From: Ecdyonurus torrentis | Lineage: Eukaryota; Arthropoda; Insecta; Ephemeroptera; Heptageniidae | Assembly: GCA_949318235.1 (NCBI GenBank) | Contig: OX439127.1 | Location: 14,238,324 to 14,302,323 of the forward strand | Reading direction: 5' to 3' | DNA length: 64,000 bases | Part shown: positions 39,641-51,331 of the stretch, in pieces | Layout: every line of letters begins with the position of its first letter | Position numbering within the stretch: the stretch's first letter is position 1 | Made by a program: the position numbers and the translations under genes | Notes under the pieces: generated by a model | The model's input: only the letters and a program-made list of their open reading frames with translations | Database searches by the model: none | Told to the model about the DNA's origin: nothing

Positions 39641-39700
39641 CGGTGACAATATGTTACTACGAACTGCCTGGGTCAATAAAGAAATCTTATTCTTAAATAT
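39641..39700 (+). mobile_element. Possible LINE 3' tail
   Basis: The phrase TGCCTGGGTCAATAAAGAAA followed by TCTTATTCTTA resembles LINE 3' UTR ends with an AATAAA signal. No coding remnant lies upstream, so a host 3' UTR or chance is possible. Confidence 0.3.
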
Positions 39701-40679
39701 TTAGTACTGTATTATATTCCAAATTGCAATACTAATAGCAGTCACTTAAATATGGATATTTGATAACAAGATAGGCACCAATGAGATAGTTAAATCTTCT
39801 ACATTTATAATTTAGCATAATATACTAATCATGTTAAATAATTTTGTAGTAATGAAAATAATAAAAAAAAAAAAAAAAAAAAAGAAGAAGAAGAAGGAAG
39901 AGAGAAAGAAAAAAAGAAAAGAAAATGGAATGAAATAAAATTTATTCTCTGGTTTATTCCAATATTCTATATGAATAAATGTTTGCGTGGAAATATTAGA
40001 ATTTTATTATGTCAAAATTTGTAAGCAATTTAAGTCTCAAGTTTGTTCTTTTATGTAATATTTTCATATATATTATAATGTGATCAAGTTTTTGTAAAAT
40101 AGGACTTTCAAGCCCTCATAACTCTTTAATTTAAAAAAGCTATTTATTTTAATATTTTTATTATGTTGTTAAATTTGTACTATTATCCTATATATTGCAT
40201 TTGTTTAATGCACTTTTGACCCGCAATACTCAATTACAGAGAAACTAAGATAAAGAGATACACAAAGGAATACAAAAACGATAAAAATCGCCTACCACTA
40301 CGTATAACATGGTAATTCTATCGTAAAGTCAATAAATAGGATATGAAAAGTATCCATTTTCAAAATTACTTTGAAAATAGAACAGTTTTGTTATGAAAAA
40401 TCTATAAAATAAAAAATAAATTCTAATAATTTAATAAAAAAATTAAGTTCTATAATAATATGCAGTGATTTTTGTCATTTATCTTATAGCCTATAATTTG
40501 TTGCTAGAAATGTTGAACTTAATTTCATAATTTAATATAATAGATACACTTGAATTTAATTGTTAGAACTTATGAATACTTAATGTGTAAGATGTGACTA
40601 AAACATTTAAAGTTAAAAATCGACGCAAAAATGAAGAGCGATTTGCCGTAATGCTAAATTTTAAATGCAATGAGGAAAG

Positions 40680-40711
<32 letters not shown>

Positions 40712-40747
40712 GGGGAGGGCGACAAAGAGGACATTGATTATTGATTT
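39701..40747. other. Unassigned AT-rich DNA with poly-A
   Basis: An A/G-rich tract at 39865-39930 (poly-A followed by AAG/GAA repeats) and a 28-base poly-A at 40680-40707 followed by G-rich sequence. No gene is recognised. Confidence 0.65.
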
Positions 40748-40955
40748 GAATCGATAAATACGCAAGTTTCTAATTTTTGAGTTCATTAAGTATTTTTAAT
40801 TACTTTTTGTTTTAAAAAAATGACGTCACGGGTGGCAACTTAAGCATATGGGCGTAGGAAAAGGTTATCGACCGTGACGTCATTTCGCGACTTTGAAAAA
40901 TTAATTAAAAATACTTAATGAACTTAAAAAGTATAAATTTGCTGATCTATCAATT
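40748..40955. mobile_element. Palindromic MITE with paired CRE sites
   Basis: Arms of about 80 bases (40748-40828 and 40875-40955) are inverted repeats with some mismatches, sharing GTTCATTAAGTATTTTTAAT and ATGACGTCACGG. The loop of about 46 bases is unrelated. Both arms end at the loop with TGACGTCA (40821-40828, 40875-40882). No coding capacity. Confidence 0.75.
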
Positions 40956-41438
40956 TAGAACAATATCTTCTTTTAGAATATGCAATAAAGTTACCCCCTA
41001 AAATTTTGGGGTCTTTCTCATTATCAATAAAACAAAAAGTATTTTTTTTTTATACCCTGACAAAATTTAAAAAATACTGTATAATATCTTCATTGTATGT
41101 ATAATTTGAATTCATTGTTCAAAGTTCTGGAGTTATTTAAATATTAACCAATGACTCCTCTTCGTACTTAATTAAGTTAAGTTAAAACATTCCTCCCTCC
41201 CCCCCCCCCCCTCTCTCTCTCTCTCTCATGAAAAATGGTAAATACTATACATTATAGAATAAGAAACATCATGAGTTGAGATTTTATATTTATATATATT
41301 GTAAAGTATAATGCAAAGTATATTATACGTTCAACGTAGCCAGTATGGCTCTCTCGGGATTTCTATCTGGTTGGAAAGCTCAAGCAGTGGTAACTCTAAG
41401 GCATACATACATCACGTAGAAACCCCTTGTAAAGCAGG

Positions 41439-41469
<31 letters not shown>

Positions 41470-41883
41470 AAACAGAAATAAGTTTTGTGAGACACAACTG
41501 GCTTATGTGTACAGAGAGAAGAAAAAATAAATGTACATTTTATTGATAAACCCACTCAAAACTACAACCATAACTTCATTCAATGACTTTCCTCCTTTGC
41601 CATTATTCAATAGACGTACCGCAAATAAAAACATGATATATAATCCATGACTTTTGATATAATTCGATAATTTTTTTTATAAAAAAATACTAATTTCATT
41701 CTTCCATTCATCAGTAAGACTTTTTGTGAAGTATTGTAAGCTATTAACACTTTAGGGTCCTATTCTAAACATAAATAAATTAGGTCATGCTCAAATCAGC
41801 TAGATCATAGACCATTTGAAAAAGAAATAAAAAACTTTTTCGTAAAGAATACGACCTACAGCAATTCCCTTGTTTTAATAATA
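40956..41883. other. Unassigned DNA with C-run and poly-A
   Basis: A C-rich run and (CT)n lie at 41197-41227 and poly-A at 41439-41465. The 41330-41438 stretch just before the poly-A is less AT-rich and could be the 3' part of a SINE on the plus strand (GCAGTGGTAACTC, GTAGAAACCCCTTG), but nothing confirms it. Confidence 0.55.
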
Positions 41884-42640
41884 AAAATAATAATAAAGAT
41901 TTTATTGAGCAAATAAAATACAATACAAACATTGCACATAGTCAAAAGCGTTGCTCAACAGGAGAATTAAAAAGGCAAAATATGATATCCAAAAAATTGA
42001 AAAGAGTAAAAGATATAATATTATGCAAAGATATAAACTAGATACTAGTTTTAAACTTAGATGACGACAAATTTCTAACAGTATTCTCCAACTTATTGTA
42101 TAAATGAACACTGCGGGAAAAAAAGAAGAATTATTGTAATATGCAGCTGAAATACGGGGAACAACATAATATACAACACTATCTCCTCCACGCAACCTAC
42201 TATGCCTCGTATACGTATGGAGACTCTAGCGTCAGAGAATATTGGCATATCAACATCCCCAAGAGACACCTATGCACAAAAATTACATCCTGACGATACA
42301 ATACATCACTAATTGGGGAAATTTTACACATTTGATTACGAGTTTTACTATTATGTTTATGTTGGTATACCATCGACGTAATGGAACGAGTTTTTGCCAA
42401 GAATTAGACGTGTGGCGATATTCTGAACTATTTCCAGTTTTTTAAGGTTATGAGCAGTGACCGGGTGCCACGCTGGTGTACCGTATAATAAAACAGGACA
42501 AACAAGAACATTTAAACATGAACAGTTCTTATATGTATGGAAGAAATGGCATTCGTATTTATTGGTTACACATAAGAATAAATCTGTTTTATTTGGTCAT
42601 AAATGTTGATTACTTTAGATATGTTATTTCCACGGTCTAT
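41884..42640 (-). pseudogene. LINE reverse transcriptase remnant, frameshifted
   Basis: On the minus strand the pieces spell a reverse-transcriptase C-terminus in three frames: LNVLVCPVLLYGTPAWHP and IVQNIATRLILGKNSFHYVD (about 42350-42570), then TRHSRLRGGDSVVYYVVPR (about 42130-42200), then HLYNKLENTVRNLSSSKFK (about 42040-42105). Such order (PVLxYGxPxWxP, xxIQNxAxRxIL, RLRxxD, xLYNxLP) is typical of CR1/Jockey-like LINEs. At least two frameshifts and several stops separate the pieces. AATAAA near 41905-41910 marks the 3' end. The domain order makes the call firm despite decay; the clade is not resolved. Confidence 0.8.
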
Positions 42641-42940
42641 CTTGGAAACTATACTGCATCTACATGTAAATGAACGTTACATAAACAAAAAATAATTATT
42701 TTTTTCCAACAAAAGGAGAAAGCCGTTGATTTTATCGTGCTAGCTTATAAAACCTTCAACAAAAAAAAGTATTTTTTATAACAATATCTCATACTATAAA
42801 GTTGGATGGGGAATATTCAACGACTCTTAATAGTCTTATGTGGAAAATACGACTTACATTCCAAGTTATTGTGTATATATATGAAATATAAATAAAATTT
42901 CAAATATTTAAATTTTTACCGCACGCGTTACGCCCACCAA
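42641..42940. other. Unassigned AT-rich DNA
   Basis: No gene is recognised; upstream parts of the LINE may lie here but are not readable. Confidence 0.5.
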
Positions 42941-43145
42941 CTCTGTGAATAAATACAAGTAATCTCCACAAACTGAAAATAATGTCGGAACCTAGCTTTG
43001 AACCCGGGATCTTCTGCGTGTAATCCGCAATGCCTTACCAATTAGGCTACTCCATCATTACATCAGCACAGATTTTGAACACTTATATTTATTCACCGAA
43101 ACATCTAGCAACTACCGGGTGCCTGTTTACCTGTTTATATATTAT
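42941..43145 (-). mobile_element. SINE-like element with tRNA-like head
   Basis: On the minus strand 43060 to 42985 reads like a tRNA: GATGGAGTAGCCTAATTGG, a D-arm GCC/GGC pair, an anticodon-like stem TTGCG/CGCAG around GATTACA, and GGGTTCAAAGC as a B-box. The acceptor stem pairs poorly (about 4 of 7) and the base before the would-be anticodon is A rather than T, so this is not a working tRNA gene. A leader of about 85 bases upstream (43145-43061) recurs inverted at 44977-45060. Confidence 0.6.
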
Positions 43146-43173
43146 ATTATATATATATATATATATATAAAAT
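43146..43173. repeat. (TA)n short tract
   Basis: A TA-rich tract immediately left of E2 copy 2. Confidence 0.9.
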
Positions 43174-43516
43174 CAGTGTTGTAGTCCTAAAGTTTTACGA
43201 AACAGGGCGCTCTATTTATTCCCAATGATGATTGCTACGAGGGGCCGAAGGCCCCTGTATGCCCGCCGCAGGCGCGAAGTTTTTGAGTGCCACGCCCATT
43301 TTTAGGGGGAAAAAACACAACAACAAACAAACAGCATTTTAAATTCATTAATTATCATTTGTACCTAAATTTTATTGATAATAAATGAAAATTGTTGCAC
43401 TAGTTGCAACTTAAAAATAATTTTGTAACCTGCTATAAGTTTTATACTTCTCTCTCTCTCTCTCTCTCTCTCTTTGGGACACCGTCTCACTGCAGTCCCA
43501 TACGACTACAGCCCTA
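43174..43516 (+). mobile_element. Short TIR element E2, copy 2 (intact)
   Basis: It begins CAGTGTTGTAGTCCTAAAG and ends GACTACAGCCCTA. It is the uninterrupted form of 24089-24863 and supplies the pre-insertion state for the SINE there. (CT)n at 43450-43472. hAT-like by its CAGxG end; no target duplication is visible. Confidence 0.75.
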
Positions 43517-44519
43517 ATATGTATTAATTTGCTACCAATTATAAACTGACTTATAAGAACTTATTATTATTAAAATAGACTATGCTAACAATAATTTATT
43601 ATTTTTATTTACATACTTACCAGTGTAATCGACTTGGATGCCACTTTACTAAAGATAGTGCGTATAAGGTAGGGTCACTATAAACTGAAGAAATTAAACT
43701 AACGATCTTGAGAACCTCTAGTCCATTATTGTTTATTTTGCATTAAAATAATTATCACTGATACTAATTTTGAATGATTGATTGAAAACTCTAACACTAT
43801 GCATAATTAAAAAGCGTACTGCCATTTATAAAATAGCGAGAAGCGGTCACCTAGAGAATTGTACTCCTACTGCGAGAAACATCTGATTTTTGGTACCTAT
43901 TTAAAAAAAAAATTATACCCCTTTCGTACTTTTCTCCCTCACTTTTTTAGGGGAAGCATGTTGTTAAGAAGTTATTTCTATATATTTTAACAATTAAGAG
44001 AGAGAGCGAGAAAAAATTTGAAGCTTGACTCCGTCAATAATACTTAGTGGCTTGACTGGCTTGTCAGTGTGATAGTCATATTATACAACATATTTTTTTT
44101 TATACCAAAAAATTCGATTTAGAGAGATTAGAACGGATACACCTTAAGGTCCCAGGAAATAGCGCTCAGATGCACAATTATAATTTGACAATGCTTGAAA
44201 TAGCTATAAATAAAAACACTACCTAAGTGGTTATCATATGAACATGTTTCTGTCTATTTTCTTAGCTTACCTCGGTTTTTCTATTCTTTCATTCATATGA
44301 TTTGCTATACAAATGTAATGTGCATTTTATCGTCAGATTACTAAAAACAATTTTACTTGTACTTTTTCCGATTTTGCACTCAAAAGTATAAATTTTACTG
44401 AAATTTGCAGTGTATTTGTCGTTCGTAAACCTTATGGACCGCCTTATATAGCGCCTTTTTCAATTCTCACGAAGCAGGGCGCAAAGCATGCAAAGTTTCA
44501 CGAGCCAGGGCGGCGCCCA
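43517..44519 (+). repeat. Interspersed repeat A, copy 3
   Basis: Colinear with 24864-25976. Its microsatellite sites are short: an A-rich tract instead of (TA)n near 43903 and only a few GA units near 43997. The right end breaks off within the GC hairpin at GGGCGGCGCCC and passes directly into the element at 44518. Confidence 0.85.
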
Positions 44520-44945
44520 GGGGCGGATTGAGCCTCTACGGCCCTTCGAGATTTCTAAAGTGACGGCCCCCACCCACTGGGGGGACTGGGGGGCAAAGCC
44601 CCCCAGCACCGTGCCGCAGTCGAAAATTTTACGAAAAAGGGGGCGTGGCGTGCTAATTTTACACTCATTTTACATAAGAAAAAAATTATTTCGAGGGAAG
44701 AATAGAAAATATTCATTTATTACTTTAATATGACTAATATGGTATTTTTGTACGTTATAAGACTTTGGGTTCAGATTGTTTTATTTTCTATTTAGAACCT
44801 GTATCTTGTAGGATCAGTCATCACCATATAAGATCTTATTAAAATTATATCATTTTCTATACTACCCATAAAAATCAAGCTCTCCCCGGCAGGGGGTGTA
44901 CCCCCTGCAACCCCCCTCCGCCGAGGTATAACAGCTCCGGTATAA
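44518..44945. mobile_element. GC-patch fragment with hAT-like end
   Basis: It starts CAGGGGCGGATTGAGCC, a terminus typical of hAT elements, and contains GC hairpins (GGGGGGCAAAGCCCCCC; GCAGGGGGTGTACCCCCTGC) and the phrase GGGGGCGTGGCGTGCTAA, similar to the E1/E2 subterminal region. No matching right terminus and no transposase frame are seen, so it is a truncated non-autonomous copy. Confidence 0.5.
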
Positions 44946-44976
44946 GGTAAACTCTACTTGAAGCCCTTATAATATA

Positions 44977-45060
44977 TAAACAGGCACCAATAGTTGCTAG
45001 ATGTCTCTGTGAATAAATTTGAGTGATCAAAATCTGTGCTGATGTAATAGCGGGGTAACC
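44977..45060 (+). repeat. Inverted copy of the SINE leader
   Basis: Contains GTTGCTAGATGTCTCTGTGA and AAAATCTGTGCTGATGTAAT, matching the reverse complement of 43061-43145 with a few changes and one indel (a repeated ACAGGT unit). The tRNA-like part is mostly missing: homology fades after GTAACC. Confidence 0.75.
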
Positions 45061-45695
45061 ACTTTACTGTGATTTTAATTTTGTTTTTACTATAAAAAAA
45101 AAGCATGAATTGAAAATAAAAGCTAGAAGACGAACAGTAAAGCTATCGAACAGTAATTCATATATCAATTTAAAGTCCTAGATTTAACACATTTTAAATA
45201 AGAACAACAATAAAATCATTGAGGAATTTATCCGCAATTGCTAAAGCTTAGAGAAATAATTTCTTGTTTTATAAAAAAAGGATTCGTACTTAAAAGCGAA
45301 AAAAGTAATTTTTTCTTCCAACTATAAACTTATTTGACGCTCCCTCAATTACTCTGGGTTCAAATTTATCAATTAATGATTTCAAAATAAGTGTACATAA
45401 GTTCTTTTGGTAACACAGCTGTTGTCAAAAGGCAGCTAAGATTATTGTCAGTCTAAAGTTTTGCATTACTCCCGGGGTGGTTTTGCCCTAATAAAAAACA
45501 CAAATTATTATTACTTATTTGAAAGTGCATATATCGTGCTGCAAGAAGCAATGAACAGAGGTAAGGTTTATTCCCACATGCGCTTATTATACGTTAATAA
45601 GTATTTTGATTAAACATCCTATTATATCATACGTTGTGCGTTCATGCAATTTATTTGAACATAATCAATCAAGCACTTCATCTCCTTCTTCTTCT

Positions 45696-45733
<38 letters not shown>

Positions 45734-47271
45734 TTCAAACCTTAATGCGCAAATGCTTACAAATCCACATAAAAGCCACCAAAACTGAAGTTGCTATTTC
45801 AAATGCTTTATTCATGAATGTTAAAGTGATTATGTGTATTTCATTTCAATGAAAGAGAGTATTACAAGTTATTTCAAAGGAGTCGTTATCATAAGTTGGA
45901 TGAATGCAAAGCAAAATATTATTATTATTACTGCAACATCAAAATATTAATATTCATAATAAATAGAAGCGATCAGTAATTTACAAAGTAAATCTGTGCT
46001 AGAATTTAAGTTGTTGTTTTTTCTTGATATTTGAATTTCATATATTGATATTTGATATTTCTTTTTTTTCTTCTTCTAAATTTTAAACTGAGTACAAAAT
46101 TTAATATCATCAAATTAAGAGAGTCATTTTTGAATTTTTACAGATTTGAGATCCAATATATTATTAACTTTTTTTAATTTTACAAAGTATTTACTTTTCA
46201 CACGAGATGTTGCCACCATAAGCAATACAATAACATAAATATATAGCATTTCGAAGTAATGGAGCTTATCTGTTTAGCACGCGGGGAAAGTTAAAGGTCC
46301 CCTAATTTACACCACGCTTATGAGGCAAAACACGTTTTTTTGAGATTTTTGAGAAAACTTCTCTATCGATTCCGAAGAAATTTAAATGAGAAATACTAGA
46401 CATACTTTTACGTGTTTCAAGACATTGAAAAAATGTTAAGAATTTTTTAAAGCAATAACCTCTATTGAAAAATATGAAAACAAATAAATGCTTGTAGATC
46501 TACCTAATAAAATCATTTTAGCTGAGACAACGAAATAACTAATAAATAAATAATAATGTACAATAAATAATAATAAATAATTATATGAAAATAAATAATA
46601 TGTCCTTAGCGGAGATATAATATTTAAATTGTTTACAAAAACAGTAATTTGTAAGTAATTTTATTAGAAAATGGTACGTGTAAACCCTTATTGGCCTCGA
46701 AATAAAACAGGAATATTATTAGAAAATCATTAACTTTGGAAGTTGAAAATAAGTGAAGATAAAGTCCTCGTAATTTTATACGTCGAGCAAATTTAAAATA
46801 CTTTCACGATATTTTCAAATTACTTCAAATATTTCAGAATAAAACATTATTTAAAGGGACGCATATGTTATAAATATTAATATTATGTAAGGAAACAAAT
46901 AAAGCATAAACAGGAAAAATTTTATATACGTCATCATCCATCATGCAACTTTAATCATCTGTCTGAGTTGTATTGTATGAAAAACAGACTAAGAGCTGTC
47001 AAATGGTACACACAAAAATATTATATAATAATTCAAATATACACAGCCATTACAATCTATGTTTAATATAACAAGAGACAAGAGTAAAATATATAAATAA
47101 TTTATATTACGAAAAAGACTTTGACGTTAATGTATGTGATTTCTTAGTTTTATGTTTGTTTTTTGTTTTTTTCAGAAAAGGTACAAATTTCTAAGTTCCT
47201 TGCAAAAAGAAGAGATCATATAATATACAAAGAGATAAAACTAGATAGAATAATCAAAGAAATAAATTTTA
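45061..47271. other. Unassigned AT-rich DNA
   Basis: About 2.2 kb with poly-T at 45698-45730 after a CTT tract. A possible first-exon edge (ATGAACAGAG|GTAAGG, about 45551-45566) has no support from flanking sequence. No gene is recognised. Confidence 0.6.
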
Positions 47272-47420
47272 AAAATTAAATTATTGTTTATTGGGCATTA
47301 AAAACATATAACAATACAAACAAATTGTTACAAAAAAAAGATAATGTAAACCCAATAGGTAGGAAAAAAAAGGCAAATACCCATACACATTGTGATCTCC
47401 TATAATGCATAAAACAAGTC
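47272..47420 (-). mobile_element. Possible LINE 3' tail
   Basis: On the minus strand this ends ATGTTTTTAATGCCCAATAA, which resembles LINE 3' ends. No coding remnant is readable upstream. Weak call. Confidence 0.3.
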
Positions 47421-47479
47421 AGAATACAACTGCTTCGTCAAAAATAACATAAATATAACAAAACTGAGAGAATAATAAA

Positions 47480-47486
<7 letters not shown>

Positions 47487-47555
<69 letters not shown>
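47487..47555. repeat. (GA)n microsatellite
   Basis: 69 bases of (AG)n. Confidence 0.97.
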
Positions 47556-47559
<4 letters not shown>

Positions 47560-47748
47560 AAAAATATGTATGAAACACTTGAGTTTGTACGACTACCAGT
47601 TTTGAGTTTTGATATAATATACATAAAATTACTGACATTACTTTGCTTGCACTTGTAGTGAAAACGGTAGATGGTGAGTGTTGTACAAACTAACTTGACT
47701 TGCCTCAATGTTTTGGTATGGTAGTGGTTTGTAACTATTCAGAAACAC

Positions 47749-47850
<102 letters not shown>

Positions 47851-48088
47851 CATTATTTTAAGTGGAGAAGCTCTAGAGTGAGATCAAAGTCTACACAAAC
47901 TGTCTCTTTTACATTGCAGGAGAGAAATGTATACACAGGAAATTTCTTAATTAATTTTTTTTTATTAAAAGGTACTTACATCAAATTGAGGTTCGTTTTG
48001 TTATATGCCTGTTGCTGCTTTTAAATTACCAATACAATTTCTACACAATTTTTTGTTAAAGGGTTATCTTTTCCTATATAATATACAG

Positions 48089-48104
48089 CACACACACACA
48101 CACA

Positions 48105-48194
<90 letters not shown>
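48089..48194. repeat. (AC)n microsatellite
   Basis: About 105 bases of (AC)n with a few GACA and TACA interruptions. Confidence 0.97.
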
Positions 48195-48195
<1 letters not shown>

Positions 48196-48197
<2 letters not shown>

Positions 48198-48285
48198 GTA
48201 AGCCGGAACGCACCGGTACGCCGTACCGGTAAGAATTTGTCTGCCGGAACGCAGTTCCAGTAAGACAAATTTGAGGTAAAACAAA
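48196..48285. repeat. Short palindromic element fragment
   Basis: Contains a perfect 19-base palindrome ACCGGTACGCCGTACCGGT (48212-48230) and GCCGGAACGCA twice (about 48203 and 48242). The GC content contrasts with its surroundings. It resembles subterminal parts of small DNA transposons, but the ends are not defined. Confidence 0.5.
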
Positions 48286-49162
48286 TATATTATTCAGTTT
48301 ATTTTTTTTTTGAATTTTCGTGAATTATTTTAGTGCAGTTTTTTTTTTTTTTTTTTTTTTTTTTAGATATCTAGTGAACCCATTGCGAGATGACATGAAC
48401 TATCACCAGAATCAAACTTATATTGCCATTGGTTTTCTATAACTTGGCTTTTTTATATAATCAATTTATTTTAAAATTTTAAAATTAAAAGTGATGATTT
48501 TTTGCTGAATTTATTGATTATTAAAAAAGTAATCTATGAGTAATCTTAATTTATAAATTCTATGAGCACCGATGTTAAAAAATAAATAGAATAGAATGTT
48601 TCTCAAATTTCACTCATAATAATAATTAATAATTAACGGCTTTTTTATTGGGCGAAATCAGGCGTACAACCTCTCAATTTAACCCAACTGTTTAACAGTA
48701 CAGTCAGTTACAGTTTTTGTTAGTATAACATCAACATATAGCATGAAAATTAAATTAATAATTTATTTGACAAATTTTAATTAAAGTTGTTAATTTAATA
48801 ACTAGAATTTTAAAATTTAAGTTAAGTTTCCTTTCACTTAAATTAATATAGTTGAGAATAATGAGAATATATATATACACTTAAAATTGTTGTTAGTAGA
48901 TATGAAATTATTATAACACCAAGTTTGTGGTGTATCGGAGCGGCTCACTATTCCATCTCATTTCATTCATTTGAATCATTTGTATTAAATCACACGGTAT
49001 TGGGTTTATCCTGTATGTATGCATTGTACAATTCATTTTAAAACTTACGTTTTTTTTTTTTTTTTTTTTTTTTTTTCATTACAACATTGTATAAGCATGC
49101 TAAAATTACCATTTCCTGTTATTTTACTTTTCTTTATACTTCACTACTTTGTTAGCTATCCG

Positions 49163-49167
<5 letters not shown>
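48286..49167. other. Unassigned AT-rich DNA
   Basis: Poly-T at 48341-48364 and 49051-49076. No gene is recognised. Confidence 0.65.

Positions 49168-49252
<85 letters not shown>
49168..49252. repeat. (TA)n microsatellite
   Basis: About 85 bases of (TA)n. Confidence 0.97.
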
Positions 49253-49254
<2 letters not shown>

Positions 49255-49568
49255 TTTAGGAAGGCATTTGAAGGAGCAATCACTTGTAATAGAAAAGTCA
49301 AATATATAAAAGATATATCTCCAGAGACGAGAGAAAAATAAGTCGAAGGAGAGAAAGAAACCAACTTCGTATTTCAATTCAACGCATCAGCTATTCTTTA
49401 TTATTTATTGAATGAATGAAACAATAAAAACAACGATATAATCAAAATGCTTGAAAATTCTGTAACTTTTTAGAAAAGTACATTTCTGAAGTATTCGTTA
49501 AATATAATAATTCATTAATTTAACATATAGTATTTACTGTACAGCTGTGTAACTACGTCCTGTTTACA
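49253..49568. other. Unassigned AT-rich DNA
   Basis: No gene is recognised. Confidence 0.6.
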
Positions 49569-49872
49569 CATACATACATATCATGACGCCATAATCCCTT
49601 TCGGGGTAGGCCAGGACGAATCCTTTTTAGTAAGAGGGCTTACAATGATCTGTGGCTTACCAGACCACAGGCTCTACCCTTAATACCACACTCCTCTGGG
49701 CTCCTAATACCAGACCTGTGCAGCTCGGACCACCAAATCTTACGACGGCAGTACTCGCCACTATGGACGAGAGGTGGTCAAAATGCCTGGCCAACCCACG
49801 CATTGCAGCGGAAACGTACACATTGAAACACAATGAAACTTCACCGTTCTAACCACCGCTCTTACAAGCCGA
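49569..49872 (-). mobile_element. SINE copy 2 (5'-truncated)
   Basis: Reverse complement of the body of the SINE at 24341-24730, highly similar over about 300 bp, with the same ATGTATGT-type tail at its left edge. The tRNA-like head is missing and a (TA)n array starts there instead. The same 66-codon antisense frame is present in both copies only because the DNA is similar. Confidence 0.85.
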
Positions 49873-50141
<269 letters not shown>

Positions 50142-50149
50142 ATATATAT

Positions 50150-50194
<45 letters not shown>
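50142..50194. repeat. (TA)n microsatellite
   Basis: About 53 bases of (TA)n with one break, the right flank of the MITE. Confidence 0.96.
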
Positions 50195-50196
<2 letters not shown>

Positions 50197-50223
50197 CCAT
50201 TAAAGAACGTACGATCAATTTAC

Positions 50224-50591
50224 TATACTCGACTCAAAAAACCTCAGTCGATTTAAATCGGGCTTGCCTAAAGTATCGCCCATTGTCACATTTGAGGAGA
50301 AGGGGGGCGGCTGGGCGATACCGTAAAAGGTCGAACGGCAGGTAACTCAGGTTTGATTTGATAACATTTTTTACTGGTCCACGCTTTCATGTACCGTGGG
50401 ACGTGGGGGTCACATGCACATGAATGTAATCTATAGTCGCGGCCTGCCTTAGCGGCAATTTGACCAGTCGAGGCTCCTCCTCGAGATGTAAACCGTTCCG
50501 TCGTTCTGGGCGGAACGGCAAAATCGATTATGAAGAAGTCCGAGCCGAAGACGTCCACATGTGGTAACTCCGGTTTTTTGAGTCGAGTATA
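50224..50591. mobile_element. 368-bp GC-richer element with 20-bp TIRs
   Basis: Perfect 20-base inverted ends: TATACTCGACTCAAAAAACC at 50224 and its inverse at 50572-50591. The inside is clearly richer in GC than the flanks. A phrase like GGTAACTCxGGTTT occurs twice (about 50341 and 50562). A 90-codon minus frame (50286-50558) fills much of it but matches nothing I know. Probably a non-autonomous DNA transposon with TA target duplication. Confidence 0.75.
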
Positions 50592-51264
50592 ATATGTTAA
50601 TCTTACGAGAAAAACACTATCATGCTAAATTTGAATTGTTAAATATATTATCATAATCGTGTGTTTTAAAGGTTACATAGAAAAATATTTGAGCTTATAA
50701 TTTCAAATTTTTACTTTACATATTTGGTCCTGCTTTCTCAAATTCCTTTATTTATTTGATTTTTTTGTCGTTTTACCTAGTGTATCACGCACAATAAAAC
50801 TGAAAAGTGGCTCAATTCTAAAGTATTTAAATTTGTTTAAAAACAAAAAGCAATTATTCTATGAATACTTAACATTATAGTAATTGCAATAAAATGAATT
50901 AATTCTCACAACACAGGTACGCAAACACAGGCAACTTAAAATCAATAGTGCTTTTACTTATTATTATAGCAATAAATTAATGATTTTAGAAAACTAAAAT
51001 TTATCAACGTTACTTACGTATGCAAAAAACAACAACAATAATTTTAACTATAATAAACTGTCCATGTAATTCATGGCATAATATTATAAATATGTATGAA
51101 TCTATTTTAAATAAATTATAATAGTTATTTTTAAACATTTGTATTGCTGGGGCTTTGTACTTTTTTTTTTCTAACGGTGTTTTCATAAATTTTTAAGGTC
51201 AAAGTATTTGACCTTTAACACATGAGCTTATATTTATTTCTACTGTAGGGTTTTGTTATATATA
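50592..51264. other. Unassigned AT-rich DNA
   Basis: No gene is recognised. Confidence 0.65.
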
Positions 51265-51281
51265 TATTATATATATATTAC

Positions 51282-51324
<43 letters not shown>

Positions 51325-51331
51325 TATATAA
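51265..51331. repeat. Interrupted (TA)n
   Basis: About 67 bases of TA with AAT and ACA breaks. Confidence 0.93.

Noticed and set aside
42985..43060. Functional tRNA gene on the minus strand
   Set aside because: The acceptor stem pairs at only about four of seven positions, the T-arm is mismatched and the base before the would-be anticodon is A; part of a repeated SINE-like unit.
46672..46711. Similarity between TTGGCCTCGAAATAAAA here and TTGGCCTCGTAATAAAA near 21234
   Set aside because: Only about 17 bases agree and the flanks do not align; probably chance or a trace of an old LINE end.
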